This document shows, piece by piece, positions 35,341-43,645 of a stretch of DNA of 64,000 nucleotides. Made by a program: the position numbers and the translations under genes. The stretch is from Halobacteriales archaeon. GTDB taxonomy: Archaea > Halobacteriota > Halobacteria > Halobacteriales > SKSH01. Under the pieces are notes generated by a model. It did no database searches. It was not told where the DNA came from and worked only from the letters and a program-made list of their open reading frames with translations. The stretch's first letter is position 1. Each line of letters opens with the position of its first letter. The stretch covers positions 75,268 to 139,267 of the forward strand of contig SKSD01000015.1 of the NCBI GenBank assembly GCA_007118145.1, given 5' to 3'.

Positions 35341-37506
35341 TCACTCGGGAAGTGGTGTGAACGTACAGAGATCGGCCCGTCCCGCACCGACAAGCGTGTT
35401 CACCTCATCGTACGTGGTGACGTAGTTGGTGGCGAGCACCGGGATATCGAGTTCGTTCCTGAACGATTCGGTAAAGTCTGCGAGCACGGTCGGGTCGTAC
35501 TTCGGCCGCTCACGTATGGTCGCCTGCCCGGCGACGAGTGAGAGAAGATCACAGCCATGTGATTTGAGTGCGGCACCAACCTCCTGTGCCTCGTAGGTCT
35601 TGAAGCCATTGAGATTCCAGTCGGTCGACTGCAGGGTGACACCGACCGGTCGCTCATCTGGCCATACCGAACGCACCTGGTCGAATATCTCCAGGGGGTA
35701 GCGCATCCGGTTCTCGAGCGAGCCGCCATATACGTCGTCGCGCTCGTTACTCAGAGGTGAGAGATAGCTCGAGAGGAGGTACCCATGTCCGGCATGCAGT
35801 TGAACCATATCAAAGCCCGCCTCGACCGCCCGCTCGGTGGCGGCCGAATATGCCATCCGTACCGCCTCGAGATCTTCGTCGTCCATCTCCCTCGGGACGT
35901 GACCCCCGGGTGTGTATGGTATCGCCGACGGTGCGAGCAATTCCCATGCCTGTGTGTTGGGCAGCGGTCGGTCGAGACCGTGATGGCGGTCGCGCATCGC
36001 ACCTCGACGTCCGGCATGGACGAGATGGATACCGATGCTGATATCGGCCGATGCAGTGATCGACTCGATCGCCTCGGCCCATGCGTCGACATGTTCGTCG
36101 GTATAGATACCGGGGGTGCCAGAGGTAATACGACCCTCTGGGCTGACCGCCACAGGATCGGTCAATAACAGTCCAGGACCTCGGCTACCTCGTTCGATCA
36201 ATGCCTCCAGATAGGTAGACGACGGCATGCCATCATCGCTCGATGAGGTCGGCTGTTCGGTGATCGCGATGCGGTTCGAGATGGTGAGATCGCGTAACTT
36301 CAGAGGTTGATGTAAGGGTTGATTGGCAGCGATGGGAAGCGATTCGGCAGGTGTACCATCACCCGGTGTGTATTGATAGCGTTGGAACCACCGGTCAAAT
36401 CCATCGGCATACGACACATCTCGCATCTTCAGACTGTCGTACGAGATTCGACCGCTTCTGGTCAGCAAGTTGTATGCGAACTGCTGTGGTGGCAAGTCCC
36501 AGTAGCGCTCGACGTTCTCGAAGTACTGCTGGCTTCGATCAGCAGCTGCCTGTAACGCCTCGACGCGGGGTCGACGCTCCTTCTCGTACCAGTTGAGTGC
36601 GGCATCGACATCCTGACCGTGCTCTCGAAAGCCCTCAAGCAAGGCAATCGCGTCCTCCATGGCGAGTTTCGTCCCTGACCCGATGGAGTAGTGAGCTGTG
36701 TGGACTGCATCACCGAGGAGGACGACCCGATCTTCGATCGACCACCGCCGGCAGTTGACGACTGGGAAGTTACGCCACGAGTAGAGCTTCGCCAACAGGT
36801 CGTACCCCGCGAGATGGTCGTCGAAGAGGTCCTCGAAGTATGCCAACGCTTCTGTCTCACCAAGCTCATCCATGTCGGCGTTCGTCCAGGTCTCCTCGGT
36901 GCACTCGACGATGAACGTGCTCTTGGTACCTGGATAGGCATGTATCCGCCAGAGACCGTGTTCATTCTCGCGGAAGATGAAGGTGAACACATCGAACGGT
37001 TTCTCAGTCCCGAACCATGCGAACTTGGCCGAGCCGGTCTCGATCCGTGGTTGGAAACGTTCCTCGTAGGCATCCCGAACGACGCTGTTGAGGCCATCGG
37101 CACCGATGAGCAGATCGACCTCATCTGCGAGTTCGGTTGGTTCCTCAATGGTCGTCTCATGATGCATCTCGACCCCGAGGTCTCGACATCGATCCTGGAG
37201 GATAGCGAGGAGATCGCTTCGCATGATACCGGCGAAGGTGTGTCCCCCACACCGGATATGCTCGTCCTCATAGAAGATATCTATCGGATCCCATCTGACG
37301 AACGTATCTGTGAGACGTTCATGTGTCTCGTGGTCTGCCTCGCGGAGATTGCTCAACGTTGCATCAGAGAAGACCACTCCCCAACCGTAGGTGTTGTCGG
37401 CCGGGTCTCGTTCGTAGACGGAGATGTCCCACGAGGGATACTCCTTTTTCAACAGGAGACTGGCGTAGAGACCTGCTGGGCCACCGCCGACGACTGCGAT
37501 CTTCAC
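35341..37506 (-). CDS. Anthraniloyl-CoA (2-aminobenzoyl-CoA) monooxygenase/reductase, two-domain flavoenzyme
   Basis: The 721-residue protein fuses two flavin domains. Residues 1-370 form an FAD monooxygenase: VVGGGPAGLYASLL, DNTYGWGVVFSD, LIGADGLNSVVRD and LLGDAVHTAHYSIGSG. Residues 380-721 form an old-yellow-enzyme barrel: LRDLTISNRIAIT, QLHAGHGYLLSSYLSPLSNER and DVYGGSLENRMRYP. This architecture is that of 2-aminobenzoyl-CoA monooxygenase/reductase of aerobic bacteria, which hydroxylates and then reduces the ring; salicylyl-CoA 5-hydroxylase is the close alternative. Three GTG codons could start it; 37506 matches homologues, while 37515 overlaps the LLM stop as GTGA. Confidence 0.85.
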   Translation of the reverse strand: MKIAVVGGGPAGLYASLLLKKEYPSWDISVYERDPADNTYGWGVVFSDATLSNLREADHETHERLTDTFVRWDPIDIFYEDEHIRCGGHTFAGIMRSDLLAILQDRCRDLGVEMHHETTIEEPTELADEVDLLIGADGLNSVVRDAYEERFQPRIETGSAKFAWFGTEKPFDVFTFIFRENEHGLWRIHAYPGTKSTFIVECTEETWTNADMDELGETEALAYFEDLFDDHLAGYDLLAKLYSWRNFPVVNCRRWSIEDRVVLLGDAVHTAHYSIGSGTKLAMEDAIALLEGFREHGQDVDAALNWYEKERRPRVEALQAAADRSQQYFENVERYWDLPPQQFAYNLLTRSGRISYDSLKMRDVSYADGFDRWFQRYQYTPGDGTPAESLPIAANQPLHQPLKLRDLTISNRIAITEQPTSSSDDGMPSSTYLEALIERGSRGPGLLLTDPVAVSPEGRITSGTPGIYTDEHVDAWAEAIESITASADISIGIHLVHAGRRGAMRDRHHGLDRPLPNTQAWELLAPSAIPYTPGGHVPREMDDEDLEAVRMAYSAATERAVEAGFDMVQLHAGHGYLLSSYLSPLSNERDDVYGGSLENRMRYPLEIFDQVRSVWPDERPVGVTLQSTDWNLNGFKTYEAQEVGAALKSHGCDLLSLVAGQATIRERPKYDPTVLADFTESFRNELDIPVLATNYVTTYDEVNTLVGAGRADLCTFTPLPE

Positions 37507-37511
37507 CCGTG

Positions 37512-38366
37512 TCACCTCCACTCGTTCTTGAGAATCCTCTCGAGACGGTCGTACTGTGACATATCAGCGACAGTCGGGAAGAGGATGAGTTCGTCACATC
37601 CCGCGTCCTCATAGCCTCGCACGAACTGGAGCACCTCCTGAGGCGTCGTCAGCAACCCCTCGGCGATTCGTTCGGCGAACGGGCCGGTGAACTCGTAGTA
37701 ATCGAGCAGGTATGCACGGCCGAGTTCGGCTGCCTCCTCACCTAGGGCGAAGTAGCCATGCCCCCAGAGGGCTGGTTCGCCAGGGCGGCCCGACTCCTGC
37801 CACGCGGCACGTGCCTTCTCAGCCTGGCGTTCGAACGCACGTGGTGGTCCACCACCATGGATGTAGCCATCACCATATCGACCAACCCGCTGGAACGTGG
37901 GATCGCTTTGTCCACCGATGAGCAGTTCAGGACCACCCTCCTGGACCGGTTCGGGGCCGATATCGTCACCCTCCCAGATCTCACGTAACCGGTGAAGCTG
38001 TCTCGAGAAGCGTCGACCACGGTCGTTGAAACTCGCACCGGCCTCCTCGTAATCCTCACGTCTGGCACCAAGTGCGAGGCCGAGGGTCAATCGACCATCT
38101 GAGATGCTATCGACAGTAGCAGCCTTCTTCGCCAAGAGTGCATCACTTCGCAGCGGGCCAGCGACAATCGAGGTAGCGAGGCGAACCTCCTCGGTCACAC
38201 CTGCACACGCCGCCAACGTGGCCAGTGGATCAGTACCATGGTACACCAGTCGATCGAATACACCTACGCTCGTGAACGGACCATCGTCAGCCCGTCTCGC
38301 CCACGACAACAGCATGTCACCGTCGGCAGCATCGAGCGTGTTCGGTAGGCCGATTCCGACACGCAT
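37512..38366 (-). CDS. LLM-class (luciferase-like) flavin- or F420-dependent oxidoreductase
   Basis: The 284-residue protein is a luciferase-like monooxygenase-family barrel: MRVGIGLPNTLDAADGDMLLSWARRAD at the start, TDPLATLAACAGVTEEVRLATSIVAGPLR, then DSISDGRLTLGLALGARREDYEEAGASFNDRGRR, and PELLIGGQSDPTFQRVGRYGDGYI. Members use FMN or F420 and act as oxygenases or dehydrogenases. It is the first gene of a minus-strand operon; its stop lies within a few bases of the anthraniloyl-CoA monooxygenase start, so it most likely acts on the same pathway. The ATG at 38366 is supported by a TATA-like element 32 bases upstream. Confidence 0.84.
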   Translation of the reverse strand: MRVGIGLPNTLDAADGDMLLSWARRADDGPFTSVGVFDRLVYHGTDPLATLAACAGVTEEVRLATSIVAGPLRSDALLAKKAATVDSISDGRLTLGLALGARREDYEEAGASFNDRGRRFSRQLHRLREIWEGDDIGPEPVQEGGPELLIGGQSDPTFQRVGRYGDGYIHGGGPPRAFERQAEKARAAWQESGRPGEPALWGHGYFALGEEAAELGRAYLLDYYEFTGPFAERIAEGLLTTPQEVLQFVRGYEDAGCDELILFPTVADMSQYDRLERILKNEWR

Positions 38367-38394
38367 GTCACTGCTAGCCAGGGAGATGATTGAC

Positions 38395-38402
38395 CTATAA
38401 GT
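38395..38402. promoter_or_regulatory. Shared TATA-like element between the LLM and IDO genes
   Basis: The 88-base gap between the divergent genes contains CTATAAGT at 38395-38402. On the minus strand it reads ACTTATAG about 32 bases before the LLM ATG. On the plus strand its TATAAG would place transcription start near 38425, about 30 bases before the IDO start codon. The same box could serve both directions. Confidence 0.45.
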
Positions 38403-38443
38403 ATCGGCTTCGAGCGAGATAACATCGACATGCATCGCCTGAT

Positions 38444-38449
38444 GGGAGG
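38444..38449 (+). promoter_or_regulatory. Shine-Dalgarno site that fixes a TTG start
   Basis: GGGAGG ends five bases before TTG 38455-38457, an ideal ribosome-binding site in a genome where most messages look leaderless. No in-frame ATG or GTG lies upstream, so TTG is the best start for the dioxygenase gene. Confidence 0.6.
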
Positions 38450-38454
38450 ACCCA

Positions 38455-39672
38455 TTGCAACCTATCAAGGTTCTTAACGCCAACCCGTGTAATTGGGATA
38501 TGGGACAGATACGTGGGGACGTTCTCGATGCCCACGGTATCACCTCGTCACGTGGTTTTCTCCCAGAGAGCGATCCGCTTCGAGCCTTCGAGACGGGCGA
38601 TCACGACCCGGATATCGCCCGCTACCTTGAGGAACTCGATCGTCTCGGTGACGCACTGCCTGAGCTACTCGACGATGGCATGTTCCGGGAAGTGGGTGAT
38701 GCACTTCCATCACCACCGCCGGGTACGTTCGACGAACTCTCAACAGAGGAGGTTAAACGGCTGTGTCTCCTCGCCTCGTTCTTCGCCAGTGGGTATGTCC
38801 ATCAGACCGGTGACGGGGAGGTAGATCGACTTCCGGCTGGTATCGCCATCCCGTTGTATCACAGTTCGAAACGGATCGGGAGGAAACCAATCGCTGCGTA
38901 CGACACGATCTGTCTGCGTAACTACGAGCTGATCGATGACACGCATGGATTCCAAGTCGAGAACATCCGGCCGGTTCAGCGCTTTACCGACCTCGCCGAT
39001 GAGACCTGGTTCGTGGCCATCCACGTCGCGATCGAGGCGGCAGCAGGAGAGGCATTGACGGCCTGTGCATTGGCGCAGGAGGCGATCGAAGCAGGAAACC
39101 CTGCGGAGGTACATTCGGCGCTGTCGGATATCGAGACATCGCTCGAGAGACAGACGGCAATCATGCAACGGATGACCGAAGGGAACGACCCGCAGGCATT
39201 CGTCGACGGGTTTCGGCCGTACTACCAGGGTTTCGATGGTATCGTGTTCGAGGGTGTATCAGCGATAGCGAGTGAGCCGCAACATCTCAGAGGTGGTTCG
39301 GGAGCGCAAAGTTCTGCCCTGCCATCGATCGATGCCGCGTTCGGTATCGATCACGAGCAGACCGAGTTGATCGACAAACTGGACGACATGCGCAGTTACA
39401 TGCCGGCGGTGCACAGAGAGGCAATCGAGGCGTTTGCTGACGGCCCTGATATCCTTGCATTCGTCCAGTCAACTGGTGATCCAGAGCTGGTCGATGCATT
39501 CAATCGGTGTATCGATGGCATCGTGGCGTTTCGTGAGGTACATTTCACACAGGTAGCACAGTACATCCGTGAGCTTGCTGAGGATGCCACGGGGACTGGT
39601 GGCACGGATTACATGACCTTCCTACCGAAGATGAAACACGAGACCGAGCGACAGCGGTTACCAATGCCATGA
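38455..39672 (+). CDS. Indoleamine/tryptophan 2,3-dioxygenase of the IDO family
   Basis: This 405-residue protein belongs to the haem-containing indoleamine 2,3-dioxygenase family, which opens the indole ring of tryptophan to N-formylkynurenine. Family marks are RGFLPESDPL near residue 24, IPLYHSSKRIGRKPIAAYD, LRGGSGAQSSALPSID, DDMRSYMPAVHREAIEAF, and the C-terminal GTGGTDYMTFLPKMK. The proximal haem histidine should be His363 in REVHFTQVAQYI. The start is TTG with a strong Shine-Dalgarno site. It heads a plus-strand cluster with a hydrolase, a CoA ligase and CoA-transferase genes. IDO is rare in archaea to my knowledge. Confidence 0.9.
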   Translation: MQPIKVLNANPCNWDMGQIRGDVLDAHGITSSRGFLPESDPLRAFETGDHDPDIARYLEELDRLGDALPELLDDGMFREVGDALPSPPPGTFDELSTEEVKRLCLLASFFASGYVHQTGDGEVDRLPAGIAIPLYHSSKRIGRKPIAAYDTICLRNYELIDDTHGFQVENIRPVQRFTDLADETWFVAIHVAIEAAAGEALTACALAQEAIEAGNPAEVHSALSDIETSLERQTAIMQRMTEGNDPQAFVDGFRPYYQGFDGIVFEGVSAIASEPQHLRGGSGAQSSALPSIDAAFGIDHEQTELIDKLDDMRSYMPAVHREAIEAFADGPDILAFVQSTGDPELVDAFNRCIDGIVAFREVHFTQVAQYIRELAEDATGTGGTDYMTFLPKMKHETERQRLPMP

Positions 39673-39742
39673 GCTTTGTTCAATACGTTCGAGACGTGAT
39701 TGCTCCCCCGCCCCCATCACCGCATATCCCCGTCACGATCAC

Positions 39743-40681
39743 ATGAGCGACACGTACGAAGCGCTAGACCCAGAGGCAGCGACGATTATCGAGGAGTTCC
39801 AATCGGTTGGCCTACCACCGTGGCATAGCCTCGATGTCGAGAGTGCGCGCACTCTCGAGGACGAGCTCTTCTCAGCAGGGAGTGGGCCAGACATGGCCTC
39901 GGTCCGTGACATGGCCATTGAGCACGATGGTAGGTCTGTTGAGATTCGTGTGTTTCGACCGACCGAATCCCAGCATGGGACACTCGTCTTTTTCCACGGT
40001 GGAGGGTGGACGCTAGGTACACTCGATTCAGCAGACGATATCTGTCGCAACCTGGCAGCTCGTGGACGATGTCTCGTCATCTCGGTCGATTACCGACTCT
40101 CCCCTGAACACCCGTTCCCCGCAGCGCTTGACGACGCCATCACGGTGGTCAACTGGGCGAGTGCGTACGCTGATACCGTCGGCGGTGATCGTTCGAGACT
40201 TGGAGTGGCTGGGACGAGCGCAGGAGGTAACCTCGCCGCAGCAACAGCGATCTACGCTCGTGAGCTATCTCTCGACGTGCAGGGGCAGTTCCTCCTCTAC
40301 CCGATCACCGATTGTCGTTTTGATACTGAATCGTACCAGCAGTTCGCCGACGCACCACTGCTCTCGTTGGCTGACATGCGTTGGTTCTGGGAGAACTATC
40401 TCAGGAGCCCCGTGGATGCATATCATCCCTTCACATCCGTCCTGCGAGCGCCTGATCTGACCGGGGTGGCTCCAGCAGTCGTCTTAACCGCCGGTATCGA
40501 TGTCCTTCGCGATGAGGGTATCGCGTATGCTGAGCGGTTATCGACATCAGGCGTCGAGGTCGACCACCACCATTACCCCAGCTTACCCCACGGCTTTCTC
40601 AGCCTCGCCGACCGGGTTGATCGTGCCGATGAGGCGATGGACCACCTCGGTGTGAGTATCCAGACACGACTGAGAGATTGA
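39743..40681 (+). CDS. Alpha/beta hydrolase, HSL type; candidate N-formylkynurenine formamidase
   Basis: The 312-residue protein is a hormone-sensitive-lipase-type hydrolase. The oxyanion motif HGGGW is at residues 85-89, the nucleophile Ser159 is in GTSAGG, and the triad is completed by Asp253 (AGIDVLRDEG) and His283 (LPHGF). It follows the dioxygenase by 70 bases on the same strand, the position expected for a kynurenine formamidase, and formamidases of animals and yeast have this fold; the assignment is inference. The TGA stop is the first part of the insertion-element end (TTGACATCC), so the original C-terminus may have been altered. Confidence 0.8.
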   Translation: MSDTYEALDPEAATIIEEFQSVGLPPWHSLDVESARTLEDELFSAGSGPDMASVRDMAIEHDGRSVEIRVFRPTESQHGTLVFFHGGGWTLGTLDSADDICRNLAARGRCLVISVDYRLSPEHPFPAALDDAITVVNWASAYADTVGGDRSRLGVAGTSAGGNLAAATAIYARELSLDVQGQFLLYPITDCRFDTESYQQFADAPLLSLADMRWFWENYLRSPVDAYHPFTSVLRAPDLTGVAPAVVLTAGIDVLRDEGIAYAERLSTSGVEVDHHHYPSLPHGFLSLADRVDRADEAMDHLGVSIQTRLRD

Positions 40682-41032
40682 CATCCTCCCCGCCCTGCAG
40701 GTCGAGGATTCCTTCGTGGGACAGCAAGGCAGTTCCATCGACCCGACTCCACCTCGGTGGTCGAGTCGCCATCCGACGCAGGGGTGCCTATTATTCGCGG
40801 TGGCATCAACCCAACTCCAATTTTTGTCTGAAGTGCGTACGTTACGATTGCCCTCAGGCATGGTACACCCGTTGTCAGTGTTCCTGTTTCTGGATTCTTC
40901 TCCCAGCTAAAAGATGGGGCATTATCCGCAAGTTTCGGTAATTCACCGCACCTTGGGTTTTTCCCGATCGGGTCTGTCGTGGCTCCATTGCGTATACGCT
41001 TAACACCCTTCAGGGTCGATTCACTCCTAAGC
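40678..41032 (-). mobile_element. Decayed IS200/IS605 (TnpB-type) right end, copy 2, and gap
   Basis: The plus strand begins TTGACATCCTCCCCGCCCTG, identical over 20 bases to copy 1 at 33093, then CAGGTCGAGGATTCC. Read on the minus strand, the next 100 or so bases give a frame whose end (DGDSTTEVESG, then RNPRPAGRGGCQ) resembles the poorly conserved tail of haloarchaeal TnpB proteins; no catalytic RuvC motif survives. The remainder of this 351-base gap to 41032 has no gene I can support, apart from the promoter of the CoA ligase. The outward-facing guide segment would be the 3' end of the hydrolase gene. Confidence 0.45.
40997..41006 (+). promoter_or_regulatory. TATA-like box of the CoA ligase gene
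   Basis: ACGCTTAACA lies about 30 bases before the ATG at 41033, suggesting that the ligase and CoA-transferase genes have their own promoter despite following the dioxygenase and hydrolase. Confidence 0.4.
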
Positions 41033-42688
41033 ATGCAGGGAAACGTACCGACTGAGTATCTCCCAGACGAATCGGAGCCGGATATCTTCTATGCGCTGCC
41101 AGAACTTCACTATCCGGAGTCGCTCAACGCTGCGTATGAGATGGTTGATCGACATGTCGACCACGGACTGGGTGACAAACCTGCCATCATCTTCGAGGGC
41201 GAGACCATCACCTACCAGGAGCTTCAGACCAGGGTCAACAAGGTGGCGAACGCATTGCTCAAACTCGGGGTTGAGCCTGGTGACAGAGTCTACGTCCGTT
41301 TCCCGAACCGACCAGAGTACGTCGTAAGCTGCCTCGCCACCCAGAAGCTCGGTGCAATCACCGTCCCGTCGATGAAGCTGTTGCGTGCCAAGGAGATCAG
41401 TTACGTGATCGATAATGCCGAGGTGAAACTCGCCATCGTCTACGATGAGCTGCTTGATGAGGTGGACAAGGCACGAGCTGAACACGGTCTCGAGAGCCTG
41501 AGTGACATCGTTGTGGTCGGTTCGACGGGTGTCGAGCACGACCATCATACACTCGACGAGTTGCTCGAGGACGTCGATGCTGACCTTCCCGAACCCGATA
41601 CACACCGAGACGACCTGGTTATGATCGCCTATACCAGCGGTACCACCGGTCGACCGAAGGGTACCGTCCACACCCATAGGCAGATGATGGCCATCTGTGA
41701 CGGGTATGCCAACTACTGCCTTGACGTGCAGGTGGATGACGTCTTCACGAGCAACGCACCGATCGCCTTCACGTTCGGGTATGGTCTCCTCGTCGCATTC
41801 CCCCTCAGGTTCGGTGCCACGACGGTCATCATCGAAAATCCAACGCCGAAGAAACTCCTCGACGCAGTCCAGGATCATGACGTGTCTGTCCTCGGGTCGA
41901 TCCCAACGGCGTACAATCAGATGTTCTCAGAGCATGCCGACCTGATCGAATCGTACGACCTGGACTCGCTTCGTTGCTGTGTCAGTGCAGGTGAGCCACT
42001 CCCACCGAAGACGTTCGAGCAGGTGAGAGACCACTTCGGGGTTGAACCGATGGATGGGATTGGGTCGACAGAGATGCTACACATCTTCATCAGCCACCGC
42101 ATCAAGGATGACGAGATCGACCCGACGGCGACTGGGAAGCCTGTACCGGGCTATGAGTGTAAGGTGGTCGACCCAGACACGTACGAGGAACTGCCCCGGG
42201 GCGAGCCTGGCCTCCTTCTGGTCAGAGGGCCCACAGGGGTGACCTACTGGAACCGACCTGAGAAACAAAATGAGGTGGTCATCGACGGCTGGAGCCATCC
42301 TGGTGACATGTACATCCACCGTGAGGACGACCGGTTCGAGTATGTCTCACGTAGCGACGATCTGATCATCACGGGTGGGCACAACGTACCTGGACCTGAG
42401 GTCGAGGATGTCCTTCTCGAACGTGATGAGGTCTTCCAGGCGGCTGTAGTCGGCAGTCCAGATGAGGAACGGGGTCAGATCGTCAAGGCGTTCATCATCC
42501 TCAACGACGGGTTCGAACCCTCTGACGAACTTACGCGTGAGTTGCAGGACTTCGTCAAGGAGTCCATCGCCCCGTACAAGTATCCCCGCGAGGTCGAGTA
42601 CGTGGACGACCTGCCCACGACGGAGACCGGGAAGATACAACGTCGGAAACTTCGCGAGCGAGAGAAGGAGAGGAAGCTCGGGGTGTAG
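41033..42688 (+). CDS. AMP-forming benzoate/2-aminobenzoate-type CoA ligase
   Basis: The 551-residue enzyme is an ANL-superfamily acyl-CoA synthetase. The P-loop TSGTTGRPKGT is at residues 201-211 with HTHRQMM after it; DGIGSTEMLHIFISHR near residue 342 is the motif typical of the benzoate-CoA ligase branch; SRSDDLIITGGHNVPGPEVE and the catalytic-lysine region LPTTETGKIQRRKLRE near the end are also present. Given its neighbours, anthranilate is the most likely substrate, giving 2-aminobenzoyl-CoA, with benzoate or another aryl acid as alternatives. The ATG at 41033 has a TATA-like box about 30 bases upstream. Confidence 0.87.
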   Translation: MQGNVPTEYLPDESEPDIFYALPELHYPESLNAAYEMVDRHVDHGLGDKPAIIFEGETITYQELQTRVNKVANALLKLGVEPGDRVYVRFPNRPEYVVSCLATQKLGAITVPSMKLLRAKEISYVIDNAEVKLAIVYDELLDEVDKARAEHGLESLSDIVVVGSTGVEHDHHTLDELLEDVDADLPEPDTHRDDLVMIAYTSGTTGRPKGTVHTHRQMMAICDGYANYCLDVQVDDVFTSNAPIAFTFGYGLLVAFPLRFGATTVIIENPTPKKLLDAVQDHDVSVLGSIPTAYNQMFSEHADLIESYDLDSLRCCVSAGEPLPPKTFEQVRDHFGVEPMDGIGSTEMLHIFISHRIKDDEIDPTATGKPVPGYECKVVDPDTYEELPRGEPGLLLVRGPTGVTYWNRPEKQNEVVIDGWSHPGDMYIHREDDRFEYVSRSDDLIITGGHNVPGPEVEDVLLERDEVFQAAVVGSPDEERGQIVKAFIILNDGFEPSDELTRELQDFVKESIAPYKYPREVEYVDDLPTTETGKIQRRKLREREKERKLGV

Positions 42689-42751
42689 GCTGGAGACAAT
42701 CGCGAGGAACATAGCACGGGATACGCAGATGGAGGACACAATCACATCACC

Positions 42752-43645
42752 ATGACTGTAGACAAGCGAATCACCCTCGAGGAGGCCATCGAGAGAATCG
42801 AGCCAGGCGAGTCGATCGCCCTCGGGTTGGCACTTGAGCACGCGATCCCATTCGCCGCGGGACACGAGTTGATTCGACAAGGCACCGATGAGCTCACACT
42901 GATCGGTCCCATCAGCGATATCCTGTTCGACCAGTTGGTCGGTGCAGGTCTCGTGTCGAATATCCAGGCGGCGTGGGTTGGTAATGTCAGTATCGGCTCG
43001 GGCTATCGCTTCCGTGAGGCCATCGAGGGAGACGAGCTCACCATCGAGAATCACTCGAATCTCAGCATCGCCACAGCGCTCGAAGCTGGGCGACTTGGCC
43101 TTCCATCGATGCCGACCAGATCACTCCTCGGCAGCGATATCCTCGAAGAGGGTCCGTTCGAGACGTACTGTGACCCGGTTGATGGCGAGGAACACGTGCT
43201 CGTCCCGGCGATCACACCCGACTGGGCGATCGTCCATGCCCAACGTGCGAGTCCTGCGGGTGATGTCCACCTCTGGGGGAACGTCGGCGTCACCCCCCAG
43301 GCAGTTGGGGCTGCGAGTGATGTCATCGTCACGGTAGAGGAGATCGTCGATCCGAGCGTCATCAAGAGCGACCCGAGTCGTGTGGCGATCACACGCGAGC
43401 AGGTGACCGCCGTCGTCGAGTGCCCATTCGGGGCACATCCATCTCCGCTGGCGGGATATTATCGGCGTGATCACGGGCATTACATCAGTTACGGCCAGCA
43501 CACGAAGACACAGGGAGGATACGATACATGGGTCAAGGAATGGATCTTCGATATCGAGGACCGTGCGGCGTACACCGAACGCCTCGATACATCTCTCGAA
43601 CCCGTATCGGCCGATCGAGCCGCGGAGGTGAGGTATGGACGCTGA
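42752..43645 (+). CDS. Class I CoA-transferase family, subunit A (GctA/IpdA-like)
   Basis: The 297-residue protein is the alpha-type subunit of a glutaconate CoA-transferase-like enzyme. It has the N-terminal nucleotide-fold start TLEEAIERIEPGESIALGLALEHAIPFAAGHELIRQG, the middle ALEAGRLGLPSMPTRSLLGSDIL, and VPAITPDWAIVHAQRASPAGDVHLWGN. The same family includes IpdA, part of a hydrolase that opens an oxo-cyclohexene carboxyl-CoA ring in steroid breakdown. Its last 11 bases overlap the subunit B gene. Which activity this pair has cannot be read with certainty. Confidence 0.82.
   Translation: MTVDKRITLEEAIERIEPGESIALGLALEHAIPFAAGHELIRQGTDELTLIGPISDILFDQLVGAGLVSNIQAAWVGNVSIGSGYRFREAIEGDELTIENHSNLSIATALEAGRLGLPSMPTRSLLGSDILEEGPFETYCDPVDGEEHVLVPAITPDWAIVHAQRASPAGDVHLWGNVGVTPQAVGAASDVIVTVEEIVDPSVIKSDPSRVAITREQVTAVVECPFGAHPSPLAGYYRRDHGHYISYGQHTKTQGGYDTWVKEWIFDIEDRAAYTERLDTSLEPVSADRAAEVRYGR

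Noticed and set aside
36691-37614. Open frame of 307 codons antisense to the monooxygenase/reductase
   Set aside because: No homology marks; explained by codon bias of the real gene on the minus strand.
41027-41878. Open frame of 283 codons antisense to the CoA ligase
   Set aside because: Fully covered by the ligase; no start signal or domain.
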